22,531 nt of DNA, taken from assembly GCA_002372775.1 (NCBI GenBank), contig DFIJ01000125.1, positions 1 to 22,531 of the forward strand, given 5' to 3'. This document shows positions 1-8,510 of this stretch, piece by piece. Each line of letters starts with the position of its first letter. Position 1 is the first letter of the stretch. The notes under the pieces were generated by a model that saw nothing but the letters and a program-made list of their open reading frames with translations, was not told the origin of the DNA and ran no database searches. The stretch is from Christensenella sp. UBA3700. GTDB lineage: Bacteria > Bacillota > Clostridia > Christensenellales > UBA3700. The position numbers were made by a program, and so were the translations under genes.

Positions 1-234
1 AATGAATATTTAAGACCTTTTATTTTAACCTCTATTTTAAAAGAACAAATGTTAAATTTAGTAGAAGAGAATGAAGGTGTTAATATTATTTTAAAACAAA
101 GTAATCGTAGTATTAAAAAAGATAAATTTTCTGCTTTTATTTATGGTCTTTATTATATTCGTTATGAATAGGAATTAAATAAAAAGAAGAAAAAACGAAA
201 TATTTCAGACTTTTTATTTTTTACGCCAGCTTAA
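1..234 (+). CDS. terL: Terminase large subunit, C-terminal end (partial)
   Basis: Only the last 77 residues are in the window; the reading frame is open at the left edge and ends in TAA. The tail contains the motif KDKFSAFIYGLYYIRYE, followed by a run of Lys/Arg and an aromatic terminus (DFLFFTPA). I recognise this pattern from the C-termini of large terminases of Clostridia phages. The terminase cuts concatemeric DNA and pumps it into the prohead through the portal; the ATPase and most of the nuclease domain lie outside the window. One in-frame TAG (169-171) falls in the hydrophilic stretch just before the basic run and must be read through to reach the TAA. The position upstream of nuclease and portal genes fits a packaging module. 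The identification rests on a short C-terminal motif plus context. Confidence 0.72.
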
Positions 235-295
235 GGTCAAAGTTTATTAATGTTATAGGCAGATTTTTTATATAATAATAGTGAAGGAGAAAAAT

Positions 296-652
296 ATGCG
301 AGCATCTAGAGGCGAAATAAAAATAGAAGAAATTCTGCAAGAGTCTGGATTAGAGTTCGCAGAAGAATACTCTTTTCCAGATTTAGTAAGTAATACAGGT
401 CGCCCTTTAAGATTTGATTTTGCGGTTTTTGATGATTAGCATAATATTGATTTTCTTATTGAGTTTCAAGGAATTCAACATTATGAAGCTAAAAGTAAAT
501 TTGGCGGATATAATGGATTAAGAAAACAACAGTATAATGATATGCGAAAAAGAGAATATTGCCGCGATCATTCTATTAAATTAGTACTTATTCCCTATTG
601 GGATGAAGCAAGAATAGATTATGACTACATTCTTAAGGCGGCTGGGTATTAA
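296..652 (+). CDS. Vsr-like / EDxHD-type endonuclease, probable free-standing homing endonuclease
   Basis: A 118-residue protein with GAAGGAG just upstream of ATG 296. The layout matches small PD-(D/E)XK-related Vsr or EDxHD nucleases: an N-terminal acidic helix (GEIKIEEIL, residues 6-14), RPLRFDF with Asp41, EFQGIQHY with His62, then RKQQYND and YCRDHSIKLVLIPYWD. Phage homing endonucleases such as I-Bth0305I use this fold to nick or cut DNA; the role here is inferred. It sits between terminase and portal, a common insertion point for free-standing homing endonucleases. One in-frame TAG (437-439, residue 48) lies between the conserved Asp and the EFQG strand, so the active site forms only if TAG is decoded. 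It could instead be a packaging-associated nuclease. Confidence 0.68.
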
Positions 653-672
653 AGAAGGAGAGGTATCTAAAG

Positions 673-2241
673 TTGATTAATCGAATGGCTTAGATAAAGA
701 AAAAAGGCTTTAATATGGTTGGGGCTGAGGATTACCAAATTCCTAGTTAGGCTAATAATTATGTGCCTATTGATTTTGCAAAGATTAAGGTTGGAGTTAA
801 ATCTGTTTCAGATGCGGTTCTTAAACTGGGCGATCTTCGTAAAGTAAATCCTTTATTGGCGGATAAGGGGCATGTTTTACGAGCTATCCATTATGGAGAT
901 CTCGATAAAATGAGAGAGATTTCTAATTATTTTTATAAAATTAGCGGTATTTATCAAAGGTTGTGTCGTTATTTGGCATATATGTATAGATATGACTGGC
1001 TTGTAACCCCCTATTATAGTGATTTAATAAAACCAGATAAACTTTTAAATGATTTCTATAAAGTTTTAACATATTTAGATAATTTTGAAGCAAAGAAATT
1101 CTTTGGGGATGTTGCTTTAAAAGTTATTAAAAATGGTTGTTATTATGGATATTTAATTGCACGAGATGGAAAAATTGTTGTTCAAGAATTACCACCAAGA
1201 TATTGCAGGTCTCGTTTTTTTGTAAATGGACAACCCGCGGTTGAGTTTAATATGAAATATTTTGATGATATTTTTACAGATGCGGAATAGCGAGCAAGAA
1301 TGTTAAAAGTTTTTCCTGCTGAATTTGAAAAAGGTTATAAATTATTTAAGCAAGGTAAACTTAAACCGGATTCTGCGGGAGATGAGTCTGGGTGGTATTT
1401 ACTTGAAATTGGTTCTGTTATTAAATTTAATTTAAATGGAGAAGATTTCCCGCCTATGATTGCAGTAATTCCTGCAATTATTGATTTGGATGCCGCGCAA
1501 GACCTTGATCGCCGAAAAATGCAACAACAATTATTAAAAATAATTATTCAAAAGATGCCAATTGATAAAAATGGTGATTTAGTATTTGATGTAGATGAAG
1601 CTCAACAACTTCATAATAATGCAGTTCAAATGCTATCAAAAGCAATTGGTATTGATGTTTTAACTACTTTTGCGGATGTTGATGTTGCGGATATGGCAGA
1701 TAATCACACTTCTACTACAACAGACGACCTGTAGAAAGTAGAGCGTACAGTCTATAATGAAGCCGGTATTTCACAGATGCAATTTAATACTGATGGTAAT
1801 ATTGCTCTTGAAAAATCTATCTTAAATGATGAAGCTTCAATGTGGAATTTGATCCAACAATTTGAAACGTTCTTAAACACTTTATTAACCCCTTATAATC
1901 GAAGTCCAAAAAAGGTTTTTTATAGGGTACAAATTCTTCCTACTACAATTTATAATTATAAAGATTTGGCTAAACAATATAAGGAACATACTCAATTAGG
2001 TTATTCTAAAATGTTACCTCAAGTTGCTCTTGGGCAAACGCAAAGTGCGGTCTTGGCTAATGCATACTTTGAGAATGACATTCTTGATTTGGTTAATGTA
2101 TTTATCCCGCCGCTTATGTCTAGTACCATGAACGCAGAAGTTCTTAATAGGAATTCAAATGGTGATAGCGCGGGGCGGCCAGAGAAACCGGATGATGAAA
2201 AATCAACAAAAACATTACAAAATCAAGAATCTTTAAGCTAA
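673..2241 (+). CDS. Portal protein
   Basis: A 522-residue protein, the usual size for a portal, forming the dodecameric DNA gate at the capsid vertex. The start is placed at TTG 673, 8-9 bases after AAGGAGAGG; ATG 685 is the alternative. Residues around 90-120 carry ISNYFYKISGIYQRLCRYLA followed by a YRYDWLVTPYY segment, which I recognise from portals of Clostridia siphophage-like genomes. Position between terminase and prohead protease agrees. The frame is interrupted by four TAG codons (691, 748, 1288, 1732) and ends in TAA. With the standard code it breaks into three large fragments, none with its own convincing ribosome binding site. The C-terminal 35 residues are polar and low complexity. 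Confidence 0.82.
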
Positions 2242-2259
2242 AAATTTTCTAAAAATTTT
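2238..2259. repeat. Tandem 11-bp A-tract repeat after the portal gene
   Basis: CTAAAAATTTT occurs twice back to back, overlapping the portal stop codon. The 11-bp period nearly matches the DNA helical turn, so the A-tracts may bend the DNA. The following bases up to the ribosome binding site of the protease gene are AT-rich and I see no convincing -35/-10 pair. Confidence 0.5.
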
Positions 2260-2330
2260 TGGACAAAAGCTGTTAAAAGAAATACCTAAATTTTTAATAT
2301 ATATATGAGGGATGAAAGGAGATTTTTACT

Positions 2331-3686
2331 ATGCATCAATCAGTTGCGACAATAGATTCTCCTGAGTTTTTAAATCTTCAGCCTCTTGATATTAATCCTT
2401 TAATGTCAAAATGTGAAATAAAAGTTCTTTATGTTGGTGCTAATCGGAACCAAACATTTATTACTGAGGAAGTCGCGGCTGAAATTGGTAAAACTCTTCG
2501 CGGAGCTCCTATTGTTGGTTATTATAGAGATAGTAAAGAAGATTTTACAGATCACGGAGAAAAAGTTATTATTGATGATGAAGGAATAAAATTCGAATGT
2601 CAAACTGTTCCTTATGGTTTTGTTGCGCCAGACGCAAAAGTTTGGTTTCAGAATTTTGAAGACAAAGATGGAATGGGTAATACGGTTATTCATAAATACC
2701 TTATGACTACTGGTTATCTTTGGACAGATCAATTCCCAGAATCCAGCTTACCTGTGGAAGAGGGTCGCCCGCAATCTATGGAATTTCAAAAAGAATCTGT
2801 GCAAGGTCATTGGGAAACAAATTATGACAATGGAATGGATTTCTTTATTATAAATGATGCAATTATTCAAAAAATTTGCATATTAGGAGACGATGTTGAG
2901 CCTTGCTTCGAAGGCGCTTCTGTAACGGCTCCAAATGTAAGTACAAGATTTACATTAGACGATAATTTTAGGCACACACTTTATAGTATGATGCAAGATT
3001 TAAAGAATGCCTTAAACGGAGGAGGACAACAGATGGAGAATCTTGAAAACACTGCGGCTGTTGAAAATGAAAATGTAGAGCCTGTAACAGAATTTACTGA
3101 AGCAGAGAATACAGAAGCAACTGCAGCTGCTGATGTTAATGATAATACAGAGGATACTTCTGCTCCTACTGATTATGTTAAAGAGGATGATGACAAGGAA
3201 GAGGAAAAAGCTGCTGAGGAAGAGAAGGCAGAGGAACCCGCTTCTGAGGAAAATCCAGACGATGTTGAAGAAGACAGCGACAAGGACGATAATGACAAAG
3301 AAAGAACGAAGAAGTATGAATTAGTAGAGCAAGAGCTTAATGCTTTAAAAGAGTCTTATGCTTTGCTTCAGAGTCAGTATCAAGAACTTGTTAATTTCAA
3401 AAAAGAAATTGATAATCAGAAAAAGGATGCTCTTATTGCTGAATTCTATATGCTTTCCGATGAGGATAAAGCAGATGTATTAAGCAACAAAGAGAAGTAT
3501 ACTTTAGAGGAAATTAAAGCTAAACTTTCTGTTATTTGTTTTGATAAAAAGATCAGTTTTGCTTTAAATAAAGAAACTGAGAATAAAAAAGAAGAAGAAA
3601 TTGTTACCTATACATTAGATAACAATGAGAACAACAGCCTGCCAGATTGGGTGAAAGCTGTTAAAGAGCAAGAAAAACTTGGTTAA
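2331..3686 (+). CDS. Prohead protease fused to scaffold
   Basis: A 451-residue protein with no TAG, starting at ATG 2331 after GAAAGGAGA. The first ~200 residues look like a capsid maturation protease: IGKTLRGAPIVGYY (residues 52-65), a TDHGE His at residue 75 and GRPQSMEF with Ser149, compatible with the His/Ser pair of herpesvirus-fold phage proteases. This pairing is my reading and is untested. From about residue 235 comes a long Glu/Asp/Lys-rich region, a predicted coiled coil (ELVEQELNALKESYALLQ) and a conserved-looking C-terminus (LPDWVKAVKEQ), as in phage scaffolds. The scaffold templates capsid assembly and is then degraded by the protease. It lies between portal and capsid genes, as expected. 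An internal start (see 3033) may yield free scaffold. Confidence 0.8.
   Translation: MHQSVATIDSPEFLNLQPLDINPLMSKCEIKVLYVGANRNQTFITEEVAAEIGKTLRGAPIVGYYRDSKEDFTDHGEKVIIDDEGIKFECQTVPYGFVAPDAKVWFQNFEDKDGMGNTVIHKYLMTTGYLWTDQFPESSLPVEEGRPQSMEFQKESVQGHWETNYDNGMDFFIINDAIIQKICILGDDVEPCFEGASVTAPNVSTRFTLDDNFRHTLYSMMQDLKNALNGGGQQMENLENTAAVENENVEPVTEFTEAENTEATAAADVNDNTEDTSAPTDYVKEDDDKEEEKAAEEEKAEEPASEENPDDVEEDSDKDDNDKERTKKYELVEQELNALKESYALLQSQYQELVNFKKEIDNQKKDALIAEFYMLSDEDKADVLSNKEKYTLEEIKAKLSVICFDKKISFALNKETENKKEEEIVTYTLDNNENNSLPDWVKAVKEQEKLG
3018..3035 (+). promoter_or_regulatory. Internal ribosome binding site and start codon for free scaffold
   Basis: GGAGGAGG (3018-3025) followed after 7 bases by ATG 3033, inside and in frame with the protease-scaffold gene. 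The site lies at the junction between the protease domain and the acidic scaffold region. Confidence 0.6.
3033..3686 (+). CDS. Nested scaffold protein from internal start
   Basis: Predicted 217-residue product that shares frame and stop with the protease-scaffold gene. It begins MENLENTAAVENEN at the start of the acidic region and contains the whole coiled-coil scaffold but none of the protease. The start has a near-perfect Shine-Dalgarno at ideal spacing, as strong as those of separate genes in this window. The arrangement resembles lambda C/Nu3, where a protease gene contains an in-frame internal start for its scaffold. It would let the phage make many scaffold copies and few protease copies. 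This is inferred from sequence; the internal site could also be fortuitous because GGAGGAGGACAA encodes Gly-Gly-Gly-Gln. Confidence 0.55.
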   Translation: MENLENTAAVENENVEPVTEFTEAENTEATAAADVNDNTEDTSAPTDYVKEDDDKEEEKAAEEEKAEEPASEENPDDVEEDSDKDDNDKERTKKYELVEQELNALKESYALLQSQYQELVNFKKEIDNQKKDALIAEFYMLSDEDKADVLSNKEKYTLEEIKAKLSVICFDKKISFALNKETENKKEEEIVTYTLDNNENNSLPDWVKAVKEQEKLG

Positions 3687-3715
3687 TTTTTAATTTTTTT
3701 TAGGAGGATGCTAAA

Positions 3716-4252
3716 ATGGCAAGAGACTTAACTAAAAGATATGGTTATGGACAAGTTGAGCCTAATCACCTGTCTGGTATTGTGACTGGCCAAATCTATG
3801 CGCAGTTACCTGCGGCAGATGGCATTACTCAGCTTGAGAATGGACAGTTCGCTAAATATGACTATGCTCATGGCAATGTTAATACTGCGGCTGATACTGA
3901 TGGCGAGTACATGCTTGTTTATAACGAAGAGAAGCTTTATGACGAGCGTTATCAAAGTCATAAAGATTTTGTATATAAAGTAGGGGATTTCACTGATGGA
4001 AAGTTATATCCTCGTTTAATTAAAACTAATGTTGGCGATATTATGACGACTAATACCTTCGCTGAAGCAAGTTCTAATGATCAACAAATCACGATGCCTG
4101 AGCTTGCGGCTGGGAATTATTTAACTGTTAATGCTAATGGCTTCTTAGCAAAAGCTGAAACTAAACCAAATGCTGGCATGGTATGGCAAGTCGTTAAGGT
4201 TTATACAATGCCGGATGGCACACCTGGTGTTAAAGTCCAGAGAATTCAGTAA
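3716..4252 (+). CDS. Probable capsid decoration / head fibre protein
   Basis: A 178-residue protein starting at ATG 3716 after TAGGAGGATG. It opens MARDLTKRYGYGQVEPNHLS and is rich in beta-prone Gly, Thr, Asp and Tyr, without membrane segments. Small genes of this kind directly upstream of the major capsid gene commonly encode the decoration protein, which is present in hundreds of copies, or a head-stabilising protein. I assign it by position and general pattern, not by a recognised catalytic motif. It contains no TAG, in line with a highly expressed product. It ends in TAA followed immediately by TAG, 17 bases before the capsid gene. Confidence 0.6.
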   Translation: MARDLTKRYGYGQVEPNHLSGIVTGQIYAQLPAADGITQLENGQFAKYDYAHGNVNTAADTDGEYMLVYNEEKLYDERYQSHKDFVYKVGDFTDGKLYPRLIKTNVGDIMTTNTFAEASSNDQQITMPELAAGNYLTVNANGFLAKAETKPNAGMVWQVVKVYTMPDGTPGVKVQRIQ

Positions 4253-4269
4253 TAGGGGAGGAAAAGAAA

Positions 4270-5328
4270 ATGGCATTGACAAGAGATCAACTTATTGAAC
4301 TGGCCAAGGCTAACGCTAAGGCTTCGTTAAATCCTTCTGTTGCTTATTCCTTTGGTGGAGAGAAGCTTTCTGCAGAAGCTTTAAATAAAACATTTATTAA
4401 GGAGTTAAATGAACTTGGTTCTACTCCTCAGGACTTCAGAGAAAATAAGAATCTTATTTATACTCTTATGGAAGTCGGTCTTACTGAGGTTCTTCCTCAG
4501 AAGGTTCTTCAGGCTTATGGTCAGTTTGCGGATGTTCGTACTTTCCCGCAGGGCGTTAAGCCAGTTTATAATATTCGAATCAGCGAAGCTTCCAAAAAGC
4601 GCGCTAAGCAGTTTGTAACCCGCGTTGGTCTTGCTGGCCGCTATGAAGTTTTCAAGCTTGATGGTCGTACTCTTGAGGTTCCTACCTCTGCATACGGCGG
4701 CGCTTCTCGTATTGAGTGGGAAGAGTTACTTGATGGCCGCATGACCATGAATGATTATTACAGCCTTGTGCTTGAAGGTATGGATGAAGCGGTTTATCGT
4801 GAAATCGCTAGCGCCCTTGTTGCTACTGTTAGCAATATTGGTACTTACAACAAGACTGTTCAGACTAAGTTCATTGAGACCGCAATGGATCAGCTGCTTA
4901 TGACTGCTGATGCGTATGGCAAGAGCACTATTTATTGTACTTTTGAATTTGCGGCGACCATGCTTCCTGCGGCTAGTGCTCATTGGTCTGATCGTATGGC
5001 TGATGAAGTTTGGAACAATGGTTATTTTGCAACCTATAAGGGTCATAATGTAATCGTTCTTCCGCAGTCCTTTACGGATGAAACTAATAAAGAGAAGGTT
5101 ATTGATCCTTCTTACGCTTGGATTATTCCTACTGGAACTGAAAAGCCAGTTAAGGTTGCGTTTGAGGGCGGAGCTCAGGTAAAATCTTTTGATAATCGTG
5201 ACTGGTCTACTGAGATTCAGACTTATCAGAAGGTTGGTGTTGCTACTTACTTACAGCATCCTGGCATTTGCGTATATCGTAACACCTCTCTTACGAAGAC
5301 AGTAAAGGCAATTACGGATAATCAGTAA
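4270..5328 (+). CDS. Major capsid protein (HK97-like fold expected)
   Basis: A 352-residue protein starting at ATG 4270 after AGGGGAGGAAAAG. Its position (portal, protease/scaffold, decoration, then this gene) and its length fit an HK97-fold major capsid protein. Stretches such as LTEVLPQKVLQAYGQFADVR and SRIEWEELLDGRMTMNDYY, with an Ala/Gly-rich helix (residues ~175-190), are typical of capsid proteins in Clostridia phages. It has about 15 glutamines, all CAG or CAA, and no TAG. Codons here are noticeably richer in C-ending forms (CGT/CGC, GTT, CAG) than in neighbouring genes, as expected for the most abundant protein. A hairpin follows immediately. Confidence 0.85.
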   Translation: MALTRDQLIELAKANAKASLNPSVAYSFGGEKLSAEALNKTFIKELNELGSTPQDFRENKNLIYTLMEVGLTEVLPQKVLQAYGQFADVRTFPQGVKPVYNIRISEASKKRAKQFVTRVGLAGRYEVFKLDGRTLEVPTSAYGGASRIEWEELLDGRMTMNDYYSLVLEGMDEAVYREIASALVATVSNIGTYNKTVQTKFIETAMDQLLMTADAYGKSTIYCTFEFAATMLPAASAHWSDRMADEVWNNGYFATYKGHNVIVLPQSFTDETNKEKVIDPSYAWIIPTGTEKPVKVAFEGGAQVKSFDNRDWSTEIQTYQKVGVATYLQHPGICVYRNTSLTKTVKAITDNQ

Positions 5329-5337
5329 TTAAAATAA

Positions 5338-5369
5338 AATAGGGGAGAGTTAAATAATTCTCCCCTATT
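5338..5369 (+). terminator. Hairpin terminator after the capsid gene
   Basis: Perfect 11-bp inverted repeat, AATAGGGGAGA paired with TCTCCCCTATT, extendable inward by a G-U and two A-U pairs around a 4-base loop. The downstream tract is CTTTGT, so the U-run is poor. It may attenuate transcription or protect the capsid mRNA 3' end and need not terminate fully. Confidence 0.7.
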
Positions 5370-5402
5370 CTTTGTATTAAGGAGATAAAAGGAGTTTATA
5401 AT

Positions 5403-5975
5403 ATGAATATTGATAAAAACACTTTAGTTAAAGTTATTAATAGATTTTCTGGTAGCGTTGGCTACGAAGTTGAAGATTTAGGCGTTTATAGAAATTTCTA
5501 TCCTGGTGAGACTAAAGAAATTTCTTATGAAGAGTTAGAAAAATTAACTTATGTGCCTGGTGGCATGACAATTTTAAAAGAATATCTCGAGATTGCGGAT
5601 AAGAATGTTGCGGCGAAGTTATTTAATTTAGAACCAGAACCTGAATATTTCTATAGTCAAGAAGATATTAAGAAAGTAATGGAAACTGGCACTTTAGATC
5701 AGTTTTTAGATTGTTTGGATTTTGCACCAGCGAGCGTTCATGAATTAATAAAAGATATGGCTGTAAATCTTCCTTTGAATGATGTTAAGAAGAGACAGGC
5801 TATTAAAGATAAATTTGGTTTTGATGTAGATCGAGCCATTGAAATTAAAAATACTAAATATGATGGCGGTGATGACGCGTCTGAAGGAGAACCAAAGGCC
5901 GCCATTCGTCGCGTTCATAATGAGGTGCCCGCGCCTTCAGGACGTCGGTATAAGCCAACCCCAAAAGAAGAATAA
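5403..5975 (+). CDS. Conserved phage protein of the head module, unknown role
   Basis: A 190-residue protein starting at ATG 5403 after AAAAGGAG. It begins with a beta-rich segment (VKVINRFSGSVGYEVEDLGV, then YPGETKEISYEELEKL) and continues with acidic helices containing a DFAPASVHELIKDMAV block. The C-terminal 40 residues are charged and disordered-looking (Gly/Asp/Glu then Arg/Pro). I recognise this architecture as a frequent, uncharacterised neighbour of capsid genes in Clostridia phages. A connector or capsid-associated role is plausible from position only. There are no in-frame TAG codons. It is separated from the capsid gene by a hairpin and has its own strong ribosome binding site. Confidence 0.6.
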   Translation: MNIDKNTLVKVINRFSGSVGYEVEDLGVYRNFYPGETKEISYEELEKLTYVPGGMTILKEYLEIADKNVAAKLFNLEPEPEYFYSQEDIKKVMETGTLDQFLDCLDFAPASVHELIKDMAVNLPLNDVKKRQAIKDKFGFDVDRAIEIKNTKYDGGDDASEGEPKAAIRRVHNEVPAPSGRRYKPTPKEE

Positions 5976-5999
5976 TCTTTTTTAACAGGAGGTATATAA

Positions 6000-6716
6000 A
6001 TGAATACAACTTCATTTTCACTTGTATATGACTCCTTCCTTTCAAAAATTACAGATGATATGTATTTAGAGCTGACATAGCTAGATACATTTAGAATGTT
6101 AGAGCAGCTTTTACTTTCTGCTATTGAAAAATTTGAATTTCCGCGTGTGAATTTGTGGAATTATGAGTTATTTGAGGTTGTTGACCAAACAACCTATCAA
6201 GGGGTAGAAAGTAATTATGAAGAAGTTGTTGCTATTGTTTATGATGGTGGTTATTTTAATAATTCATTAACACATGAAGAAATAAATATTCTTGCAGTTT
6301 ATATGATTGTGGAATGGCTGAGCCAACAACTAGCAAGCGTAGAAAATACGCGCATGAAATATAGCGGCTCTGATTTTAAATTTACTTCTCAAGCAAACCA
6401 TATGCAAAAACTTTTGCAATTAAAAAAGGATTATGAAAGAGAAGGTTTTCATCTTCAAAGATTATATAAGAGAAGAATTCCTGATAAACGCGGTGTTATG
6501 CGTTCTACTCTTGGAGTAATAATGCAACCTACGTATTATCCTTCTAGTGATTTAGTGCAAGATGAATATAAAAATAGAAATGTTATTAATTATGAAGATT
6601 TAATTAATAAACCACAAATTGAATCAAATGTGCTTTTGGGAAATAAAACATTTGATGAACTTGATATGTCAAGAATTAATTATGATGAATTAGATGATAT
6701 ATTTTCTTCATAGTAA
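6000..6716 (+). CDS. Probable head-tail connector (neck) protein
   Basis: A 238-residue protein starting at ATG 6000 after AACAGGAGGTAT. The first half is helical (FRMLEQLLLSAIEKFEFPRV) and the middle contains the helix ILAVYMIVEWLSQQLASVEN followed by MKYSGSDFKFTSQANHMQKL. This resembles connector proteins that dock under the portal; position after the capsid gene agrees. An in-frame TAG at 6078 splits the N-terminus, and a second TAG at 6711 is immediately followed by TAA, so the recoded protein ends Ser-Ser-Gln. With the standard code the start at 6000 would give only a 26-residue peptide, and the remaining ORF would lack a ribosome binding site. Confidence 0.65.
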
Positions 6717-6734
6717 GAAGATGGGAGGAACATT

Positions 6735-7136
6735 ATGCCAAAATATTTAGATCCTTAGGGCGTCTCTTACTTATGGAGTAAAATTCAACATATAGTGCAT
6801 GATAGATTAATTTATTATTCAAAAACAAAAGAACAATGGAATATGAATCCAGCTTTAATTTCTGAAAAAGATGTTTTATATATTTATACAAATTATAAAA
6901 CAATAGAAAAAGATGGTGAAGAGATTGTCGTTCCTGGATTAAAAGTTGGAGATGGAAAAGGATATTTGATTGATTTACCTTTTGTTAATAGTGTTGGAGG
7001 CGAAGACCTTGAGTAGCTTTTGATGGATCATATTAATAATCATTCTATCCATGTTACTTAGGAAGAAAAAATGTTTTGGAATAATAAACTTAATTTATCT
7101 CTACATGAAGAAAATTTAGTTTTAAATAGAAACTGA
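6735..7136 (+). CDS. Small phage structural-type protein, unknown
   Basis: A 133-residue protein starting at ATG 6735 after GGGAGGAAC and ending in TGA. The N-terminus (MPKYLDPQGVSYLWSKIQ) resembles the PKYLDxxGLxxLW motif seen at the start of many phage tail or fibre-associated proteins in Firmicutes. A hydrophilic middle has VPGLKVGDGKGYLIDLPFV, also typical of those proteins. The segment DHINNHSIHVTQEEKMFWNNKLN near the end is a common fibre motif that follows similar repeats. Three TAG codons (6756, 7014, 7059) are in frame. The TGA stop sits within the leader of the next gene, whose ribosome binding site follows at once. Function is inferred as virion-associated. Confidence 0.6.
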
Positions 7137-7152
7137 AGAAAGGAGAAATTAT

Positions 7153-8493
7153 ATGCCTTAGATTTCTCAAATTACACTGCCTAGTGGATCAGTGTATGAT
7201 TTAAAAGATGCTTATGCAAGAAGTGCAATTGAGGCAATTGTTGGCGGTGACGCCGTTGTTTTCGTAGGCGTATCTAGTACTCCGTTAACAGATGGCGGCT
7301 CCCAGTCTCCTACAGTAGACGGACAAACATTGGTGCCTGCTGCAGGTCAGTTATTCTTTTATGGAACTGAAGAATTTATTTGGGGTCCGGATAGTAAATG
7401 GCATGCGCTAGGAAGCTTAGATTCTCTTGGCGCATTAGCTTATAAAGATAGCGCAACAGCTAGTTATAAGCCCAAGGGCACAGTTTCTCAGCCTACTTTT
7501 ACTGGTTCCAGTAGCAATGTAACGATAACTGCGACAGATAGTACGAGTGGAAACTATCAACCTAAGGGCACTGTTTCTCAACCAACCTTTACAGGTACTC
7601 GGTTTATATCTACGGGGACGTTTACGCCGAGCGGCGATGTGGCTGTTTCAATTGCAACCAATACAAATAAAACTGCTTTAGTTTCCGCCGCAGAACAAGG
7701 CGATGTAACATATACTCCTGCTGGAACCATTTCTCAGCCAACCTTTTCTGGTACTTCGTTTAATTCAACTGGTAAATTTACTCCGGCGGGAAGCGTGGAT
7801 CTTACTACTAGTAATAAAACTGCAACTGTAAGTAAAGCATCCAGTGGGACTGCCACTTATACTCCATAGGGAAGTGTTGCAGCTCCAACAATTTCAGTAG
7901 CTGCTGCTGGTAGCACTACTACTATTAAAAACCCAACCAGTGTAACAGTTGCAAAAACAGTAGTTGCTGCCGCACCTGGAGCAACCGCACCAGCAAATGT
8001 TATTACTTATTATAGCGTAAATGATGAAAATTTAAGTTTTTATCAATTAGGATATACAACTGGAGCATCTATTACAACATCAAATGTTACAGTTAAAAAT
8101 GGAGATGCTTCATATGAAGCTTCTGCTCCTGCGTTTACCGGTACTGGAGTAAGATTAGTTACTGGTAATATTGCCGTTCCTACTAGTGCAAGTTTTACAG
8201 GAACTGAAGGAAATGTTACTGTAAGCGGAACTGCTACTGGTAGTGTTTCTCAGCCGACCTTCTCTGGAACTGGAGCTAGATTAGTTACTGGAAATATTCA
8301 AGTTCCAGCAACTTTTAGTGCAACATTTACCGGAACTCCAGACGACGTTGACGTATCTGGAACTCCAACAGGAACCGTTTCTCAACCAACCTTTACTGGA
8401 ACAAAAGCACAACTTTCTGGTACTACAACTGCGGCGGGTACTGTTTCTCAGCCGACATTTGAGGGGACTCAAGAAACAATTACAGTGAGTTAA
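7153..8493 (+). CDS. Repeat-containing fibre-like virion protein
   Basis: A 446-residue protein starting at ATG 7153 after GAAAGGAG. The N-terminus MPQISQITLPSGSVYDLKDA matches the module that begins the next gene (MADISKITLPNGDQYNIKD); this looks like an attachment module shared by fibre proteins. Residues ~100-446 hold repeated beta units built around GTVSQPTF followed by a Ser/Thr/Gly stretch, plus paired ARLVTGNI/VRLVTGNI segments. The content is very low in Lys, Arg and aromatic residues and rich in Thr, Ser, Gly and Ala, as in fibrous phage proteins. Two TAG codons (7159, third codon, and 7867) are in frame; without decoding them no full protein is made from the only good ribosome binding site. 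Receptor binding or shaft function is inferred. Confidence 0.65.
7477..8460 (+). repeat. Six GTVSQPTF-type repeat units in the fibre-like gene
   Basis: Unit starts at 7477, 7567, 7723, 8239, 8371 and 8437, each encoding G-T/S-V/I-S-Q-P-T-F then a short Gly/Thr-rich tail. A seventh, divergent copy (GSVAAPTI) begins just after the TAG at 7867. DNA identity between units is high at the core, so copy number could change by recombination. Confidence 0.75.
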
Positions 8494-8510
8494 TTTAAGG
8501 GGGTAATTTT

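Noticed and set aside
763..2241. Three separate genes in the portal region as predicted with the standard code
   Set aside because: They are collinear in one frame, separated only by TAG, and have no good ribosome binding sites of their own. They are one portal gene.
2406..2732. Minus-strand ORF of 108 residues
   Set aside because: It lies wholly inside the protease-scaffold gene, has no recognisable motifs and no good ribosome binding site.
4726..5046. Minus-strand ORF of 106 residues
   Set aside because: Antisense to the capsid gene; a shadow of its codon usage.
7134..7136. TGA as a sense codon (tryptophan)
   Set aside because: TGA ends five genes at expected places, including an ATGA overlap at 10241-10244, and tryptophan is regularly encoded by TGG.
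8281..8472. Minus-strand Ser/Cys/Arg-rich ORF
   Set aside because: Antisense shadow of the Thr/Gly repeat region of the fibre-like gene.
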